DNA of 64,000 nucleotides, taken from assembly GCF_040327995.1 (NCBI RefSeq), contig NZ_JBEPIJ010000005.1, positions 62,001-126,000 on the forward strand. The letters are read 5' to 3'. Position 1 is the first letter of the stretch, and each line of letters starts with the position of its first letter. Made by a program: the position numbers and the translations under genes. Below are positions 23,672-32,876 of the stretch, one piece after another. Below the pieces are notes generated by a model that saw only the letters and a list, made by a program, of their open reading frames with translations, did not search any database and was not told the DNA's origin. This DNA comes from Solimonas thermocellulolyticum (lineage in GTDB: Bacteria; Pseudomonadota; Gammaproteobacteria; Nevskiales; Nevskiaceae).

Positions 23672-26485
23672 ATGACTGAGCTCACCGCAGCCCTGCGCGC
23701 GCGCTTCGGCGCGTCAGCGGAACTCGCCGCCGCGATGCCGCGTGTGCTCAGCGCCAGCCGCTTCGTCCAGGCGGCGCTGCAGGCTCTCGTGGCAGCGGAC
23801 GATGCGCTCGATGACTTCGCGAAGGTGTATCCCGAAGGCGAGACACGACGGCGTGTCGACGCGGCGATGCAGGACGTCGACACGCCGGAAGCGGCGATGG
23901 CTGCGCTGCGCGTGCTGCGGCGGCGGCAGATGGCGCGCATCGCGCTGCGCGACTTATCTGGCGTCGCGCCGCTCGACGAGACGCTGGGCGATTTGTCCGA
24001 CCTCGCCGATGCCTGCGTCGACGCAGCGCTGCGCTTCGTCGAGCGGCGCCTGCAGCAGCGCCACGGCGTGCCGCGCAGCGCCGATGGCAGGCCGATCCGC
24101 CCGGTCGTGCTCGGCATGGGCAAGCTCGGCGGGCGCGAGCTGAACTTCTCGTCCGACATCGATCTGATCTTCTGCCACACCGACGGCGGCGAGACCGATG
24201 GCGCGCGCAGCATCAGCAGCGACGAGTATTTCACCAAGCTCGCGCAGGAGACGACCAGGTTGCTGGTTGCGCAGACCGCCGACGGCTTCGTCTTTCGCGT
24301 CGACACGATGCTGCGGCCCTTCGGTTCCGCCGGCGCGCTGTCGGCCTCGTTTCCGGCGCTCGAGGATTACTACCAGGTGCACGGGCGCGAGTGGGAGCGC
24401 TACGCGATGATCAAGGCGCGGCCGATCGCCGGCGACCTCGACGCCGGCAAGCGCCTGCTCGATCTGCTGCGGCCCTTCGTCTATCGGCGCTATCTCGATT
24501 ACAACGCGATCGGCGCGCTGCGCGAACTCAAGCGCCTGATCGAAGACGAGGTGGCGCGCAAGGGGCTCGACGACAACATCAAGATCGGCGCCGGCGGCAT
24601 CCGCGAGATCGAGTTCATCGTGCAGTCGTTCCAGCTCGTGCGTGGCGGTGCCGAGCCGACCTTGCGCGATCATCGCCTGCGCCCGGTGTTGCGCCGTCTC
24701 GGTGAGCAGGGATATCTGGATGCCGCGATCGCAGCGCGGCTCGACGAGGCTTATGTGTTCCTGCGCCGGGTCGAGAACGCGATCCAGATGTATGCCGACC
24801 AGCAGACGCACGCGCTGCCGCAGCAGGACGCCGCGCGCGCGGCGCTGCTCGCGGCGCTGCAAATCGACGACTGGGCTGCGCTGCAGGCGCAACTCACCGA
24901 GGTGCGAGGCTTCGTACGCGAGCAGTTCATGCTGGTCTTCGCCGCCGATGACCACGACGAGCACAGTCCCAGTCACAGGCTCGTCGCCGCGCTGTGGAAC
25001 GGCACGCTGGCCGGCGATGCCGCGCTCGAAGCGCTGTATGCGGCCGGCTTTCGGACACGTCCGCAAGCGGTGCTCGCCGCGATCGAGACGCTGCGAACGG
25101 TGCGTCTGGTGCGGGCGATGCGTGAGGCTACGGCGCGGCGCCTGCTGCAACTGCTCGCGCGGCTGATCGACGAGTCGGTCGCCCAGGCCGATCCGGCGAC
25201 GCCGCCGGAGACGGCGCTGGTGCGCACGCTGCGCGTGGTCGAGGCGATCGCGGGGCGCAGCAACTACCTGACGCTGCTGCGCGAGTCCGACGCCGCGCGC
25301 GCCGCGCTGCTGCGCCTGTGCCGCGCCAGCCCGTGGCTGACCGACTTCATCGCGCGCGCGCCGATCGTGCTCGACAGCCTGCTCGATCCGCGCACGCTGT
25401 ACGCGCCGCCCGAGCGCGCCGAGCTGTTCGAGGACCTCAAGCGTCGCGCCGAGGCCTTGCAGGTGCCGGCCGACACCGAACAGGCGATGAACCTGCTGCG
25501 CCACGTGCAGCGCGAGGTCACGCTGCGCATCGCGGCAGCCGATCTGAATGGCGCGCTGCCGCTGGTTCAGGTCAGCGACCGTCTGACCTGGCTCGCCGAG
25601 GTGATCGTCGAGCAAGCCTTGCGCTTTGCCTGGGCGGAGATGCGCGCGCAGTATGGCGAGCCGCTGCGCAGCGACGGGCGTTGCAGCGGCTTCGCGGTCA
25701 TCGCCTACGGCAAGTTCGGCGGCATCGAGCTCGGTTACGGCTCGGACCTCGACCTGGTGTTCCTGCACGACTGCGACCAACTCGACGCCGACAGCGTCGG
25801 CGGTGCACGCGCGATCGACAACGCCACCTGGCTGGCACGTCTGGCCCAGCGGCTGATCAACTGGCTCGCCACACAGACGCCCGCCGGGCGCGCCTACGAG
25901 GTCGACATGGAATTGCGACCCAATGGCCGCTCTGGCCTGCTCGTCAGCAGCTTGGTGAGCTTCGCCGACTACCAGCGCGACGAAGCCTGGACCTGGGAGC
26001 ACCAGGCGCTGACGCGCGCGCGCTGGGTCGCCGGCGACGAGGACGTCGGCCAGCGCTTCGCGCGAGTCCGCCGCGAGGTGCTGATGCGCCCACGCGAGGA
26101 CGCCAAGCTGCGCCATGACATCGTCGCCATGCGCCGGCGCATGCGCGGCGAGCTCGACAAGTCCGATGGCGAGCGCTGGGACATCAAGCAAGGCGAGGGC
26201 GGCCTGATCGACATCGAGTTCATCACCCAGTACCTGGTGCTGCGCGATGCGCATCGCGATGCCGCGATCGTCCAATGGAGCGACAACTGGCGCCAGCTCG
26301 AGGCCCTCGCTGCCGCCGGCAGCATCGCCGTGGCCGACAAGGACGCACTGATCGACAGCTACCGCCGCTATCGTCGCTGGGCGCACGAGCGCGCGCTGCA
26401 GCAACTCGACAACCTGTGTCCGCTGGACGCATTCGCCGAACAGCGCGCCGCGGTCGTGGATCTGTGGCGCCGCCTCCTGGGCTGA
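23672..26485 (+). CDS. glnE: Bifunctional glutamine-synthetase adenylyltransferase/adenylyl-removing enzyme
   Basis: GlnE adenylylates glutamine synthetase in nitrogen excess and removes the AMP when nitrogen is short, under PII control. The 937-residue protein has two nucleotidyltransferase domains: the adenylyl-removase site near residue 150-165 (GMGKLGGRELNFSSDIDLIF) and the adenylyltransferase site near residue 670-690 (YGKFGGIELGYGSDLDLVFL), each followed by a PII-binding/helical region (IKIGAGGIREIEFIVQ and IKQGEGGLIDIEFITQ). Length and motifs are complete. The frames read antisense to it are shadows. glnE-ilvE-hldE is a common gammaproteobacterial order. Confidence 0.97.
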   Translation: MTELTAALRARFGASAELAAAMPRVLSASRFVQAALQALVAADDALDDFAKVYPEGETRRRVDAAMQDVDTPEAAMAALRVLRRRQMARIALRDLSGVAPLDETLGDLSDLADACVDAALRFVERRLQQRHGVPRSADGRPIRPVVLGMGKLGGRELNFSSDIDLIFCHTDGGETDGARSISSDEYFTKLAQETTRLLVAQTADGFVFRVDTMLRPFGSAGALSASFPALEDYYQVHGREWERYAMIKARPIAGDLDAGKRLLDLLRPFVYRRYLDYNAIGALRELKRLIEDEVARKGLDDNIKIGAGGIREIEFIVQSFQLVRGGAEPTLRDHRLRPVLRRLGEQGYLDAAIAARLDEAYVFLRRVENAIQMYADQQTHALPQQDAARAALLAALQIDDWAALQAQLTEVRGFVREQFMLVFAADDHDEHSPSHRLVAALWNGTLAGDAALEALYAAGFRTRPQAVLAAIETLRTVRLVRAMREATARRLLQLLARLIDESVAQADPATPPETALVRTLRVVEAIAGRSNYLTLLRESDAARAALLRLCRASPWLTDFIARAPIVLDSLLDPRTLYAPPERAELFEDLKRRAEALQVPADTEQAMNLLRHVQREVTLRIAAADLNGALPLVQVSDRLTWLAEVIVEQALRFAWAEMRAQYGEPLRSDGRCSGFAVIAYGKFGGIELGYGSDLDLVFLHDCDQLDADSVGGARAIDNATWLARLAQRLINWLATQTPAGRAYEVDMELRPNGRSGLLVSSLVSFADYQRDEAWTWEHQALTRARWVAGDEDVGQRFARVRREVLMRPREDAKLRHDIVAMRRRMRGELDKSDGERWDIKQGEGGLIDIEFITQYLVLRDAHRDAAIVQWSDNWRQLEALAAAGSIAVADKDALIDSYRRYRRWAHERALQQLDNLCPLDAFAEQRAAVVDLWRRLLG

Positions 26486-26505
26486 TGGGGGCAGGCTCTA
26501 GCCCC

Positions 26506-26511
26506 TATAAT
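26506..26511 (+). promoter_or_regulatory. Candidate -10 element upstream of ilvE
   Basis: A perfect TATAAT lies 21 bases after the glnE stop and 37 bases before the ilvE ATG. The -35 region at 17 bases spacing (TGATGG) is poor, so strength is uncertain. Confidence 0.5.
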
Positions 26512-26548
26512 CCGACGCTTGGCGCTCAGATTCCCCGGTGACCGAACC

Positions 26549-27472
26549 ATGACCTCTTTTGCCGACCGCGACGGCTACATCTGGTACGACGGCGAGCTCA
26601 AACCCTGGCGTGAGTGCACGACCCACGTGCTGACCTACACGCTGCATTACGGCGTCGGCTGCTTCGAGGGGGTGCGCGCCTACAAGACGCCGAAAGGCAC
26701 CGCGATCTTCCGGCTCGAAGACCACACGCGGCGGCTGTTCAACTCGGCCAAGATCCTCGGCATGAAGATGCCCTGGGACGAGGCGACGCTCAACGAGGCG
26801 CAGAAACAAGTCCTGCGCGCCAACAAACTCGAAGAGGCCTATTTGCGGCCGATGGTGTTCTACGGCAGCGAAGGCATGGGCCTGCGCGCGTCCGGACTGA
26901 ACACGCACGTCATCATCGCGGCGTGGCCCTGGGGTGCGTATCTGGGGGCCGACAACATGGAGCGCGGCATCCGAATCAAGACCAGCTCGTTCTCGCGCCA
27001 CTACGTCAATGCCTCGATGTGTCGCGCCAAGGCCAACGCCAACTACCTGAACTCGTCGATGGCACTCAATGAAGTGCTGCGCGACGGCTACGACGAGGCG
27101 CTGATGCTCGACCCGGATGGCTACGTCGCCGAAGGCAGCGCCGAGAACATCTTCGTGGTCACGGGCGGCATCATCAGCACGCCCGATGTCACCAGCGCGC
27201 TGGACGGCATCACGCGGCGCACGGTGATGCAACTCGCGCAGGACCTCGGTTACAAGGTCGTCGAGCGCCGCATCACGCGCGACGAGGTCTATGTCTGCGA
27301 CGAGGCCTTCTTCACCGGCACCGCGGCCGAGGTCACGCCGATCCGCGAGGTGGACAACCGCCAGATCGGCGCCGGCACGCGCGGGCCGATCACCGCGAAG
27401 CTGCAAAAGGCCTATCTGGACCTGGTCAAGGGCCGCAGCGAGAAGTACCCGGAGTGGCTGGCACTGATCTGA
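26549..27472 (+). CDS. ilvE: Branched-chain amino acid aminotransferase
   Basis: IlvE transfers the amino group from glutamate to the keto acids of leucine, isoleucine and valine using PLP. The 307-residue protein has the fold-type IV layout: DGYIWYDGELKPWRE at the start, YGVGCFEGVRAY with the substrate loop, PLP lysine in SMCRAKANANYLNSSMA near residue 160, the cofactor-binding EGSAENIFVV, and the end signature ITRRTVMQLAQDLGY followed by TGTAAEVTPI. The ATG at 26549 follows a -10-like TATAAT by 37 bases. It lies between glnE and hldE, all on the plus strand. Confidence 0.95.
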   Translation: MTSFADRDGYIWYDGELKPWRECTTHVLTYTLHYGVGCFEGVRAYKTPKGTAIFRLEDHTRRLFNSAKILGMKMPWDEATLNEAQKQVLRANKLEEAYLRPMVFYGSEGMGLRASGLNTHVIIAAWPWGAYLGADNMERGIRIKTSSFSRHYVNASMCRAKANANYLNSSMALNEVLRDGYDEALMLDPDGYVAEGSAENIFVVTGGIISTPDVTSALDGITRRTVMQLAQDLGYKVVERRITRDEVYVCDEAFFTGTAAEVTPIREVDNRQIGAGTRGPITAKLQKAYLDLVKGRSEKYPEWLALI

Positions 27473-27551
27473 GTTTTTTCCTGCCTTTGCCCCGCGCCGC
27501 GCGGGAATGGGGCGGGGAGAGGGGGCGCCGGCGTGGCCGGCGGAGTCCACC

Positions 27552-28979
27552 GTGAGCACCACACTTGCCGAGTTGTCCCGCGCGCGCGTGATGGTGGTCG
27601 GCGATGTCATGCTCGACCGCTACTGGACCGGGCCCGTCCAGCGCATCTCGCCGGAGGCGCCGGTGCCGGTCGTGCGCGTGCGTGCCGATCAGGTCCGTGC
27701 CGGTGGCGCGGCGAACGTGGCGCTGAACCTCGCCAGCCTGGGCGCGCGGGTCCATCTGCTCGGCGTCGTCGGCGTCGACGAGGCCGCCCGGCAGCTGCGC
27801 GCGGCCGTCGAGGATGCGGGCATCGTCGCCGAATGGATCGTCAGCGACACACTGCCGACGATCACCAAGCTGCGCGTGTTGTCGCGCAACCAGCAGTTGT
27901 TGCGCATGGACTTCGAGGAGGCGCTGGGTTCTGGCGGCGGCTTCGACCGGGTGGCGCTGCGCGCGGCGTTCGAGCGGCGTCTACCGGACTGCGATCTGGT
28001 GGTCTGCTCCGATTACGCCAAGGGCACGCTGGTGGATGTTGCCGCGCTGATCCGTGCCGCGCGCGCTGCCGGAAAACCGGTACTCGTCGACCCCAAGGGC
28101 ACGGACTATGCGCGTTATGCCGGTGCCACGCTGCTTACACCCAACGTGGCCGAGCTCGAAGCCGTGGCCGGCGCCGCGGCGGACGATGCCGATCTGCTGT
28201 CGCGCGCCGAGGGTTTGCGCGCGCGGCTCGGTCTGGAGGCGCTGCTGCTGACGCGCAGCGAGAAGGGCATGAGCTTGCTGCGCGCGGCACGGCCGCCCTT
28301 GCATCTGCCGGCGGTCGCCCGCGAGGTGTTCGACGTGACCGGCGCCGGCGACACCGTGATCGCGACGCTCGCTGCCGCACTCGCCGCCGGTGTCGACTTG
28401 CCCGAAGCCTGCCGTCTGGCGAACCTCGCCGCCGGCATCGTCGTCGGCAAGCTCGGCACGGCGAGCGTCAGCGTGGCCGAGCTGGCCGCCGCCCTGCACG
28501 GCCAGAGCGCGGACGAAACCGTGCTCGACGAGGCCGCGTTGTTGGCCCGCGTCGCCAAGGAGCGCGCCAAGGGCCGGCGCATCGTCATGACCAACGGCTG
28601 CTTCGACCTGCTGCACGTCGGTCACGTGAAGTATCTCGAAGCGGCGCGTGCGCTCGGCGATCTGCTCATCGTCGCGGTCAATGACGATGACTCGGTGCGC
28701 CGCTTGAAGGGACCGACGCGGCCGGTCAATCCCTGCGCCGATCGCATGCGCGTGCTCGCCGGCCTGCGCAGCGTCGATCTCGTGGTGCCGTTCTCCGAGG
28801 ACACGCCGGCGCGGCTGATTGGCGCCGTGTCACCGGATTTCCTGGTCAAGGGCGGCGACTACCGGCCCGAGCAGATCGCCGGTTTCGACATCGTCACCGC
28901 CTACGGCGGCAAGGTCGTCGTGCTCGATTTTCACGACGGTTATTCGACCACCGGCATGCTCGCGCGCGCCCGCGGCTGA
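27552..28979 (+). CDS. hldE: Bifunctional heptose kinase/adenylyltransferase for LPS core
   Basis: HldE makes ADP-glycero-manno-heptose for the LPS inner core in two steps. The 475-residue protein has a ribokinase-family N-terminal kinase (RVMVVGDVMLDRYW; DVTGAGDTVIATLAAAL near residue 260) and a C-terminal nucleotidyltransferase beginning near residue 345 with TNGCFDLLHVGHVKYLEAAR. I take the GTG at 27552; it gives almost the usual 477-residue length, whereas the longer frame from 27507 adds a non-family segment. It is followed by the EamA transporter gene after 18 bases. Its presence implies a heptose-containing LPS. Confidence 0.96.
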   Translation: MSTTLAELSRARVMVVGDVMLDRYWTGPVQRISPEAPVPVVRVRADQVRAGGAANVALNLASLGARVHLLGVVGVDEAARQLRAAVEDAGIVAEWIVSDTLPTITKLRVLSRNQQLLRMDFEEALGSGGGFDRVALRAAFERRLPDCDLVVCSDYAKGTLVDVAALIRAARAAGKPVLVDPKGTDYARYAGATLLTPNVAELEAVAGAAADDADLLSRAEGLRARLGLEALLLTRSEKGMSLLRAARPPLHLPAVAREVFDVTGAGDTVIATLAAALAAGVDLPEACRLANLAAGIVVGKLGTASVSVAELAAALHGQSADETVLDEAALLARVAKERAKGRRIVMTNGCFDLLHVGHVKYLEAARALGDLLIVAVNDDDSVRRLKGPTRPVNPCADRMRVLAGLRSVDLVVPFSEDTPARLIGAVSPDFLVKGGDYRPEQIAGFDIVTAYGGKVVVLDFHDGYSTTGMLARARG

Positions 28980-28997
28980 ACCACCGGAGCCTCCGCC

Positions 28998-29879
28998 ATG
29001 GGTCTGGGCGAGCTGTACGCCACCGGCTGCGCGTTTGCCTGGGCGATCGCGGTGATCCTGTTCAAGAAGTCCGGCGAGCATCTGCCGCCGTTCGCGCTGA
29101 ATCTGGTCAAGACGGCGATGGTGCTGCCGCTGTTCGCGCTGACGATACTCGTCGTGGAAGGGCCGGCGCTGCCGGCGATTCCGCGTGCCGACCTGGGCGT
29201 GATCGTGCTCTCGGGTGTGCTCGGCATCGCCGCCGGCGACACCTTGTATTTCCGCGGGCTCAATGCGATCGGCGCCAGCCGCATGGCGGTGGCGCAGGCG
29301 CTGTATTCGCCGTTCGTGATCCTGCTGTCGATGGTCTGGCTTGGCGAAAGACTGAGCGCCTGGCAGTTCGCCGGTGTGGGGCTGGTGCTGTCCGGCATCG
29401 TGCTGGTGACCTGGCGCGCCGAGCGCGAAGCGGTGGACGCGCGCGCGCTGCGCATCGGCGTGGCCTGGGCGGTGTTCTCGGTGTTCCTGATGGCGCTGGG
29501 CGTGGTCATCGCCAAGCCGATGCTGGAGCAGCACAGCTTTCTGTGGGTGGTGACGCTGCGTGTCGCCGCCGGTTTTCTCGGCATGTTCGCGATCGCCGTC
29601 GGCCGTCGCCAACTGGCGGCGCTGTGGCGCGCCTATCGCGGCGTCACGCACTGGCCGGCGATCGTCGCCGGCGGCATCACCGGCACCTATCTCTCGATGA
29701 TGATGTGGCTCGCCGGTTATAAGTACACCCAGGCCTCGATCGCCGCAGTACTCAACGAGCTGGCGGCGGTCTTCATCCTGCCGCTCGCGGTGATCTTCCT
29801 GCGGGAGCCGGTACGCGCGCGTCAGGCGGTCGGTGTGTTGCTCGCGCTCGCGGGCGTTGCGCTGGTGGTTGGTCTGTAG
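28998..29879 (+). CDS. EamA/DMT-superfamily transporter
   Basis: A 293-residue inner-membrane protein with ten predicted helices in two EamA repeats. Typical pieces are GVLGIAAGDTLYFRGLNAIG and SRMAVAQALYSPFVILLSMV in the first half, WLAGYKYTQASIAAVLNELA in the second, and the closing RQAVGVLLALAGVALVVGL. The superfamily exports metabolites or amino acids, or flips lipid intermediates; no substrate is deducible. Proximity to hldE, 18 bases downstream of it, hints at an envelope role or simple co-transcription. The ATG follows CCGGAGCC. Confidence 0.87.
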   Translation: MGLGELYATGCAFAWAIAVILFKKSGEHLPPFALNLVKTAMVLPLFALTILVVEGPALPAIPRADLGVIVLSGVLGIAAGDTLYFRGLNAIGASRMAVAQALYSPFVILLSMVWLGERLSAWQFAGVGLVLSGIVLVTWRAEREAVDARALRIGVAWAVFSVFLMALGVVIAKPMLEQHSFLWVVTLRVAAGFLGMFAIAVGRRQLAALWRAYRGVTHWPAIVAGGITGTYLSMMMWLAGYKYTQASIAAVLNELAAVFILPLAVIFLREPVRARQAVGVLLALAGVALVVGL

Positions 29880-30013
29880 CGCGTTCTTGCCGGCCGGGCG
29901 CGCGGCGCATGGGTTGGATTTACCAAGCCCGTGGCGCTCCAGGGCAGATTTTCCCATCGAGGGGTCTCGCGCCGCGGCCTATGATGGGTGCGGACTGGCA
30001 ACCGGAGAACCCC

Positions 30014-31924
30014 ATGGAAGGCAGCAGCCCGCGCTGGGATACGCTGTTTCGCAATGCCCTGGTCTTCGACGGCAGCGGCGCCCCACCGCGCCAACAGGAC
30101 GTTGCCGTCGCCGGCGGCCGCATCGCTGCGATCGGCCCGGGCCTGGCCGCGACCGACGCGCGCGAGGTGATCGATGCCGCCGGCCGCTGGCTGATGCCGG
30201 GCCTGCTCGACATCCATACCCATTTCGATCTGGAAGTCGAGATCGAGCCGCAGTTGCCCGAGGCGGTGCGTCATGGCACGACCACGGTGGTCGTCGCCAA
30301 CTGCAGCCTCGGGCTCGCCTATGGCGCGCAGCGGCGTGACGGCGCCGACCCCATCGTCGACTGCTTCGCGCGCGTCGAGAACGTGCCCAAGCACGTGCTG
30401 CGCAAGGTGGCCGATCGCGTCGACTGGTCGGATTCCGCCGAGTATCTCGCGCACTTGGACCGCCTGCCGCTGGGGCCGAACGTGGTGCCGATGATCCCGC
30501 ATTCGATGCTGCGCATCGAGGCGATGGGTTTCGACGACTCGATCAGCCGCGACGCCACCGAGGCCGAGCTGCAGAAGATGGAGCAGCTCGTCGACAAGGG
30601 TATGCGCGAGGGTTATGTCGGCTTTTCCACCGATGCCCTGCCGTTCCACTATCTCGCCAACCGGCCGAACACGCACAAGACCATCCCGACGCAGTTCGCG
30701 CCGTATAGCGAGCTCAAGCGCCTGACCGGCGTGGTGCGCCGCTGGGACCGGGTCTGGCAGGCGACGCCGCCCAAGGACGACAAGCTAGCGATCTTCAGAA
30801 ACTTTCTGCTGACCTCGGCGCGCCTGCACGGACGCCGGCTCAAGGTCACCGCCGTGGCCGCCATCGACATCACCACCAACCGCTCGATCGTGCGCCTGGG
30901 GCGATTGCTGGCGCGCATCCTCAACTCGAAACTGGTGGCGGGGTTGTTCCGCTTCCAGGCACTGGCCGCGCCGTTCAAGATCTGGAGCGACGGCGTGATC
31001 ACGCCGATCGCCGAGGAGATTCCGGTGCTGCGGCGGCTCAACGAATGCGATCTCGAGGATCGCGAGGGCCGCGCCCGCATCATGAACGATCCTGCCTGGG
31101 TCGCGGAATTCGAACGCATGTGGTGGCACGGCAAGCGCGGCTTTTCGCTCGCGCGCCTCAAGCGCTGGCTGCGCTTGGACGACAACGTGCTCACCCGCGA
31201 GCTGGGCGACATGACCATCGACCGCTGCCCGGTGCCGGACTGGAGCGGCGAGACCATGCAGGCGGTGTACGAACGCCTGCTGGCGTGGCAGCGCAGCGGG
31301 CAGGGCGCGCGCAGCGAGGCCGAAGCCGAGGCCTTCGCCAGCTTCCCGAAACCGATCGAGGACGACTGCGCATTCTTCCTGCACCTGCTACGGCGCTACG
31401 ACACCGACCTGCGCTGGTGGACGGTCACCGCCAATCGCGACCCGCGACTGACCAAGGAGCTGCTGTTCGATCCGCTGCTGCTGCCGGGCTTCAACGACAG
31501 CGGCGCGCACCTGACCAACATGGCCTTCTACGACGGCAATCTGCGCACATTGAAGTTCGCGCAGGCCGACGGTCTCGACCAGGTGGCGCGCGCCGTGCAC
31601 CGGCTCACGCAGGAGCCGGCGGAGTTCTTCGGTCTGGATGTCGGCAGCATCCGCGTCGGTGCGCAAGCGGATCTGGTGGTGATCGATCCACGCGCGCTGC
31701 AAGCCTGGGATCCGGAGCACACCGTCCACTACGTCTATCGCGAAGCCTTCGAGCATCACCAGCTCGTCAACCGTCCGCCGCAGGTCGTCACCCAGGTGAT
31801 GATCGCCGGCCATCTGGCCTGGCGCGACGGTGCCTATACACCGATGTTTGGCCGCGAACGCTTTGGCCGCGTGCTGCGCCACCGCGATCACGAGTCGGCC
31901 GTGCCGGCGCAATTGGCCGCCTGA
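30014..31924 (+). CDS. Amidohydrolase of the N-acyl-D-amino-acid deacylase type
   Basis: A 636-residue metal-dependent amidohydrolase. The N-terminal segment FRNALVFDGSGAPPRQQDVA and the metal motif GLLDIHTHFDLEVEIEP followed by TTTVVVANCSLGLAYG match the D-aminoacylase group, which removes acyl groups from D-amino acids. The C-terminus has FNDSGAHLTNMAFYDGNL and GSIRVGAQADLVVIDP, typical of the beta-sandwich return. It is longer than characterised D-aminoacylases (about 480-500 residues), with an insertion of over 100 residues in the middle, so specificity may differ. The ATG at 30014 is preceded by GGAGAA; the longer frame to 29909 is not credible. Confidence 0.82.
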   Translation: MEGSSPRWDTLFRNALVFDGSGAPPRQQDVAVAGGRIAAIGPGLAATDAREVIDAAGRWLMPGLLDIHTHFDLEVEIEPQLPEAVRHGTTTVVVANCSLGLAYGAQRRDGADPIVDCFARVENVPKHVLRKVADRVDWSDSAEYLAHLDRLPLGPNVVPMIPHSMLRIEAMGFDDSISRDATEAELQKMEQLVDKGMREGYVGFSTDALPFHYLANRPNTHKTIPTQFAPYSELKRLTGVVRRWDRVWQATPPKDDKLAIFRNFLLTSARLHGRRLKVTAVAAIDITTNRSIVRLGRLLARILNSKLVAGLFRFQALAAPFKIWSDGVITPIAEEIPVLRRLNECDLEDREGRARIMNDPAWVAEFERMWWHGKRGFSLARLKRWLRLDDNVLTRELGDMTIDRCPVPDWSGETMQAVYERLLAWQRSGQGARSEAEAEAFASFPKPIEDDCAFFLHLLRRYDTDLRWWTVTANRDPRLTKELLFDPLLLPGFNDSGAHLTNMAFYDGNLRTLKFAQADGLDQVARAVHRLTQEPAEFFGLDVGSIRVGAQADLVVIDPRALQAWDPEHTVHYVYREAFEHHQLVNRPPQVVTQVMIAGHLAWRDGAYTPMFGRERFGRVLRHRDHESAVPAQLAA

Positions 31925-32048
31925 AGCCTGCACGCGGCGCAACGTCCGCCGCTCCGCAAAATCGGCGCGCTCGTCAGTTGCGCGCCCCGAGCGCGGCGCG
32001 TGCGCGCCAGCATGGGCCGTGGCTTACGAACGGACCGCTGCATCGCGC

Positions 32049-32867
32049 ATGCCGAGTCATGACCGCTTCTACCGCGTCGTGGTCGACGCGCTCGCGCACG
32101 ACCGGCTGACGCTGCCGACGCTTCCGGAGGTCGCGCACAGCATCCGCTGTCTGGTGCGCAACGAGGCGGTCAGCGCGGCGCGGCTGGCGCGCGAGATCCT
32201 GCGCGATCCGGCCATCGCCGTGCGCCTGATCCGCGTCGCCAACAGCGCGGCGATGCGCGGCGGTCACCGCGTGGACAGCGTGCAGCAGGCGGTCACCCGC
32301 CTGGGCTTCGAGTACACGCGCATGCTCGTCGACGGCCTGGCACTCGAACAGATGTTCCGCGCGCGCGATCGCGAGCTGCACGAGCGGCTGCTGCTGTGCT
32401 GGCGCGACAGCGTCGAGGTGGCGGCGCTGGCGCGCGCACTGGCCGAGCAGTGCACGCTGTTGCAGCCGGAGATGGCGATGCTCGCGGGTCTGGTGCATCG
32501 CGTCGGTGTGCTGCCGATTGTCAAGCTCGCGCAAGTGCATGCGCACACGATCGACAGCGACCGCGCGCTCGATGAGACCATCGACGCCCTGGCGCCGCGC
32601 ATCGGCCGCATGATCCTGCAAGCCTGGCATTTCCCGACGGAGTTGGTCGAGGTGCCGGCGCTGTGGCCGGATCTGACGCGCGACCACGACGGCGCGGCCG
32701 ATTACGCCGACGTCGTCACGGTCGCCGTGCTGCGCCTGCGCGGGGCGCCGGACGCTTATGCACCGGCTTACCGCAAGCTCGATCTCGAAGCCGGGTTCGC
32801 GCTCGACGAAAGTGGCCCGCTCGCCGGCAGCTACCGCGACTGTCTGCAGCAGCTGCAGGCGGCGTAG
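32049..32867 (+). CDS. HDOD-domain protein
   Basis: A 272-residue stand-alone HDOD protein. HDOD domains are HD-like folds lacking the catalytic residues and act in signalling and regulation, not hydrolysis. The body is recognised by LPTLPEVAHSIRCLVRNEAV, ILRDPAIAVRLIRVANSAAM, VQQAVTRLGFEYTRMLVDGL and GLVHRVGVLPIVKLA, spanning about residues 18-210. No receiver, GGDEF or EAL domain is attached, so any signal must come through a partner. I use the ATG at 32049; the frame open from 31830 overlaps the amidohydrolase gene. It is convergent with the M28 peptidase gene (9 bases). Confidence 0.85.
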   Translation: MPSHDRFYRVVVDALAHDRLTLPTLPEVAHSIRCLVRNEAVSAARLAREILRDPAIAVRLIRVANSAAMRGGHRVDSVQQAVTRLGFEYTRMLVDGLALEQMFRARDRELHERLLLCWRDSVEVAALARALAEQCTLLQPEMAMLAGLVHRVGVLPIVKLAQVHAHTIDSDRALDETIDALAPRIGRMILQAWHFPTELVEVPALWPDLTRDHDGAADYADVVTVAVLRLRGAPDAYAPAYRKLDLEAGFALDESGPLAGSYRDCLQQLQAA

Positions 32868-32876
32868 GCGGGCGCT

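Noticed and set aside
23954..26404. An 816-codon open frame on the minus strand
   Set aside because: Antisense to glnE, whose two nucleotidyltransferase motifs are unmistakable; the antisense translation is low-complexity.
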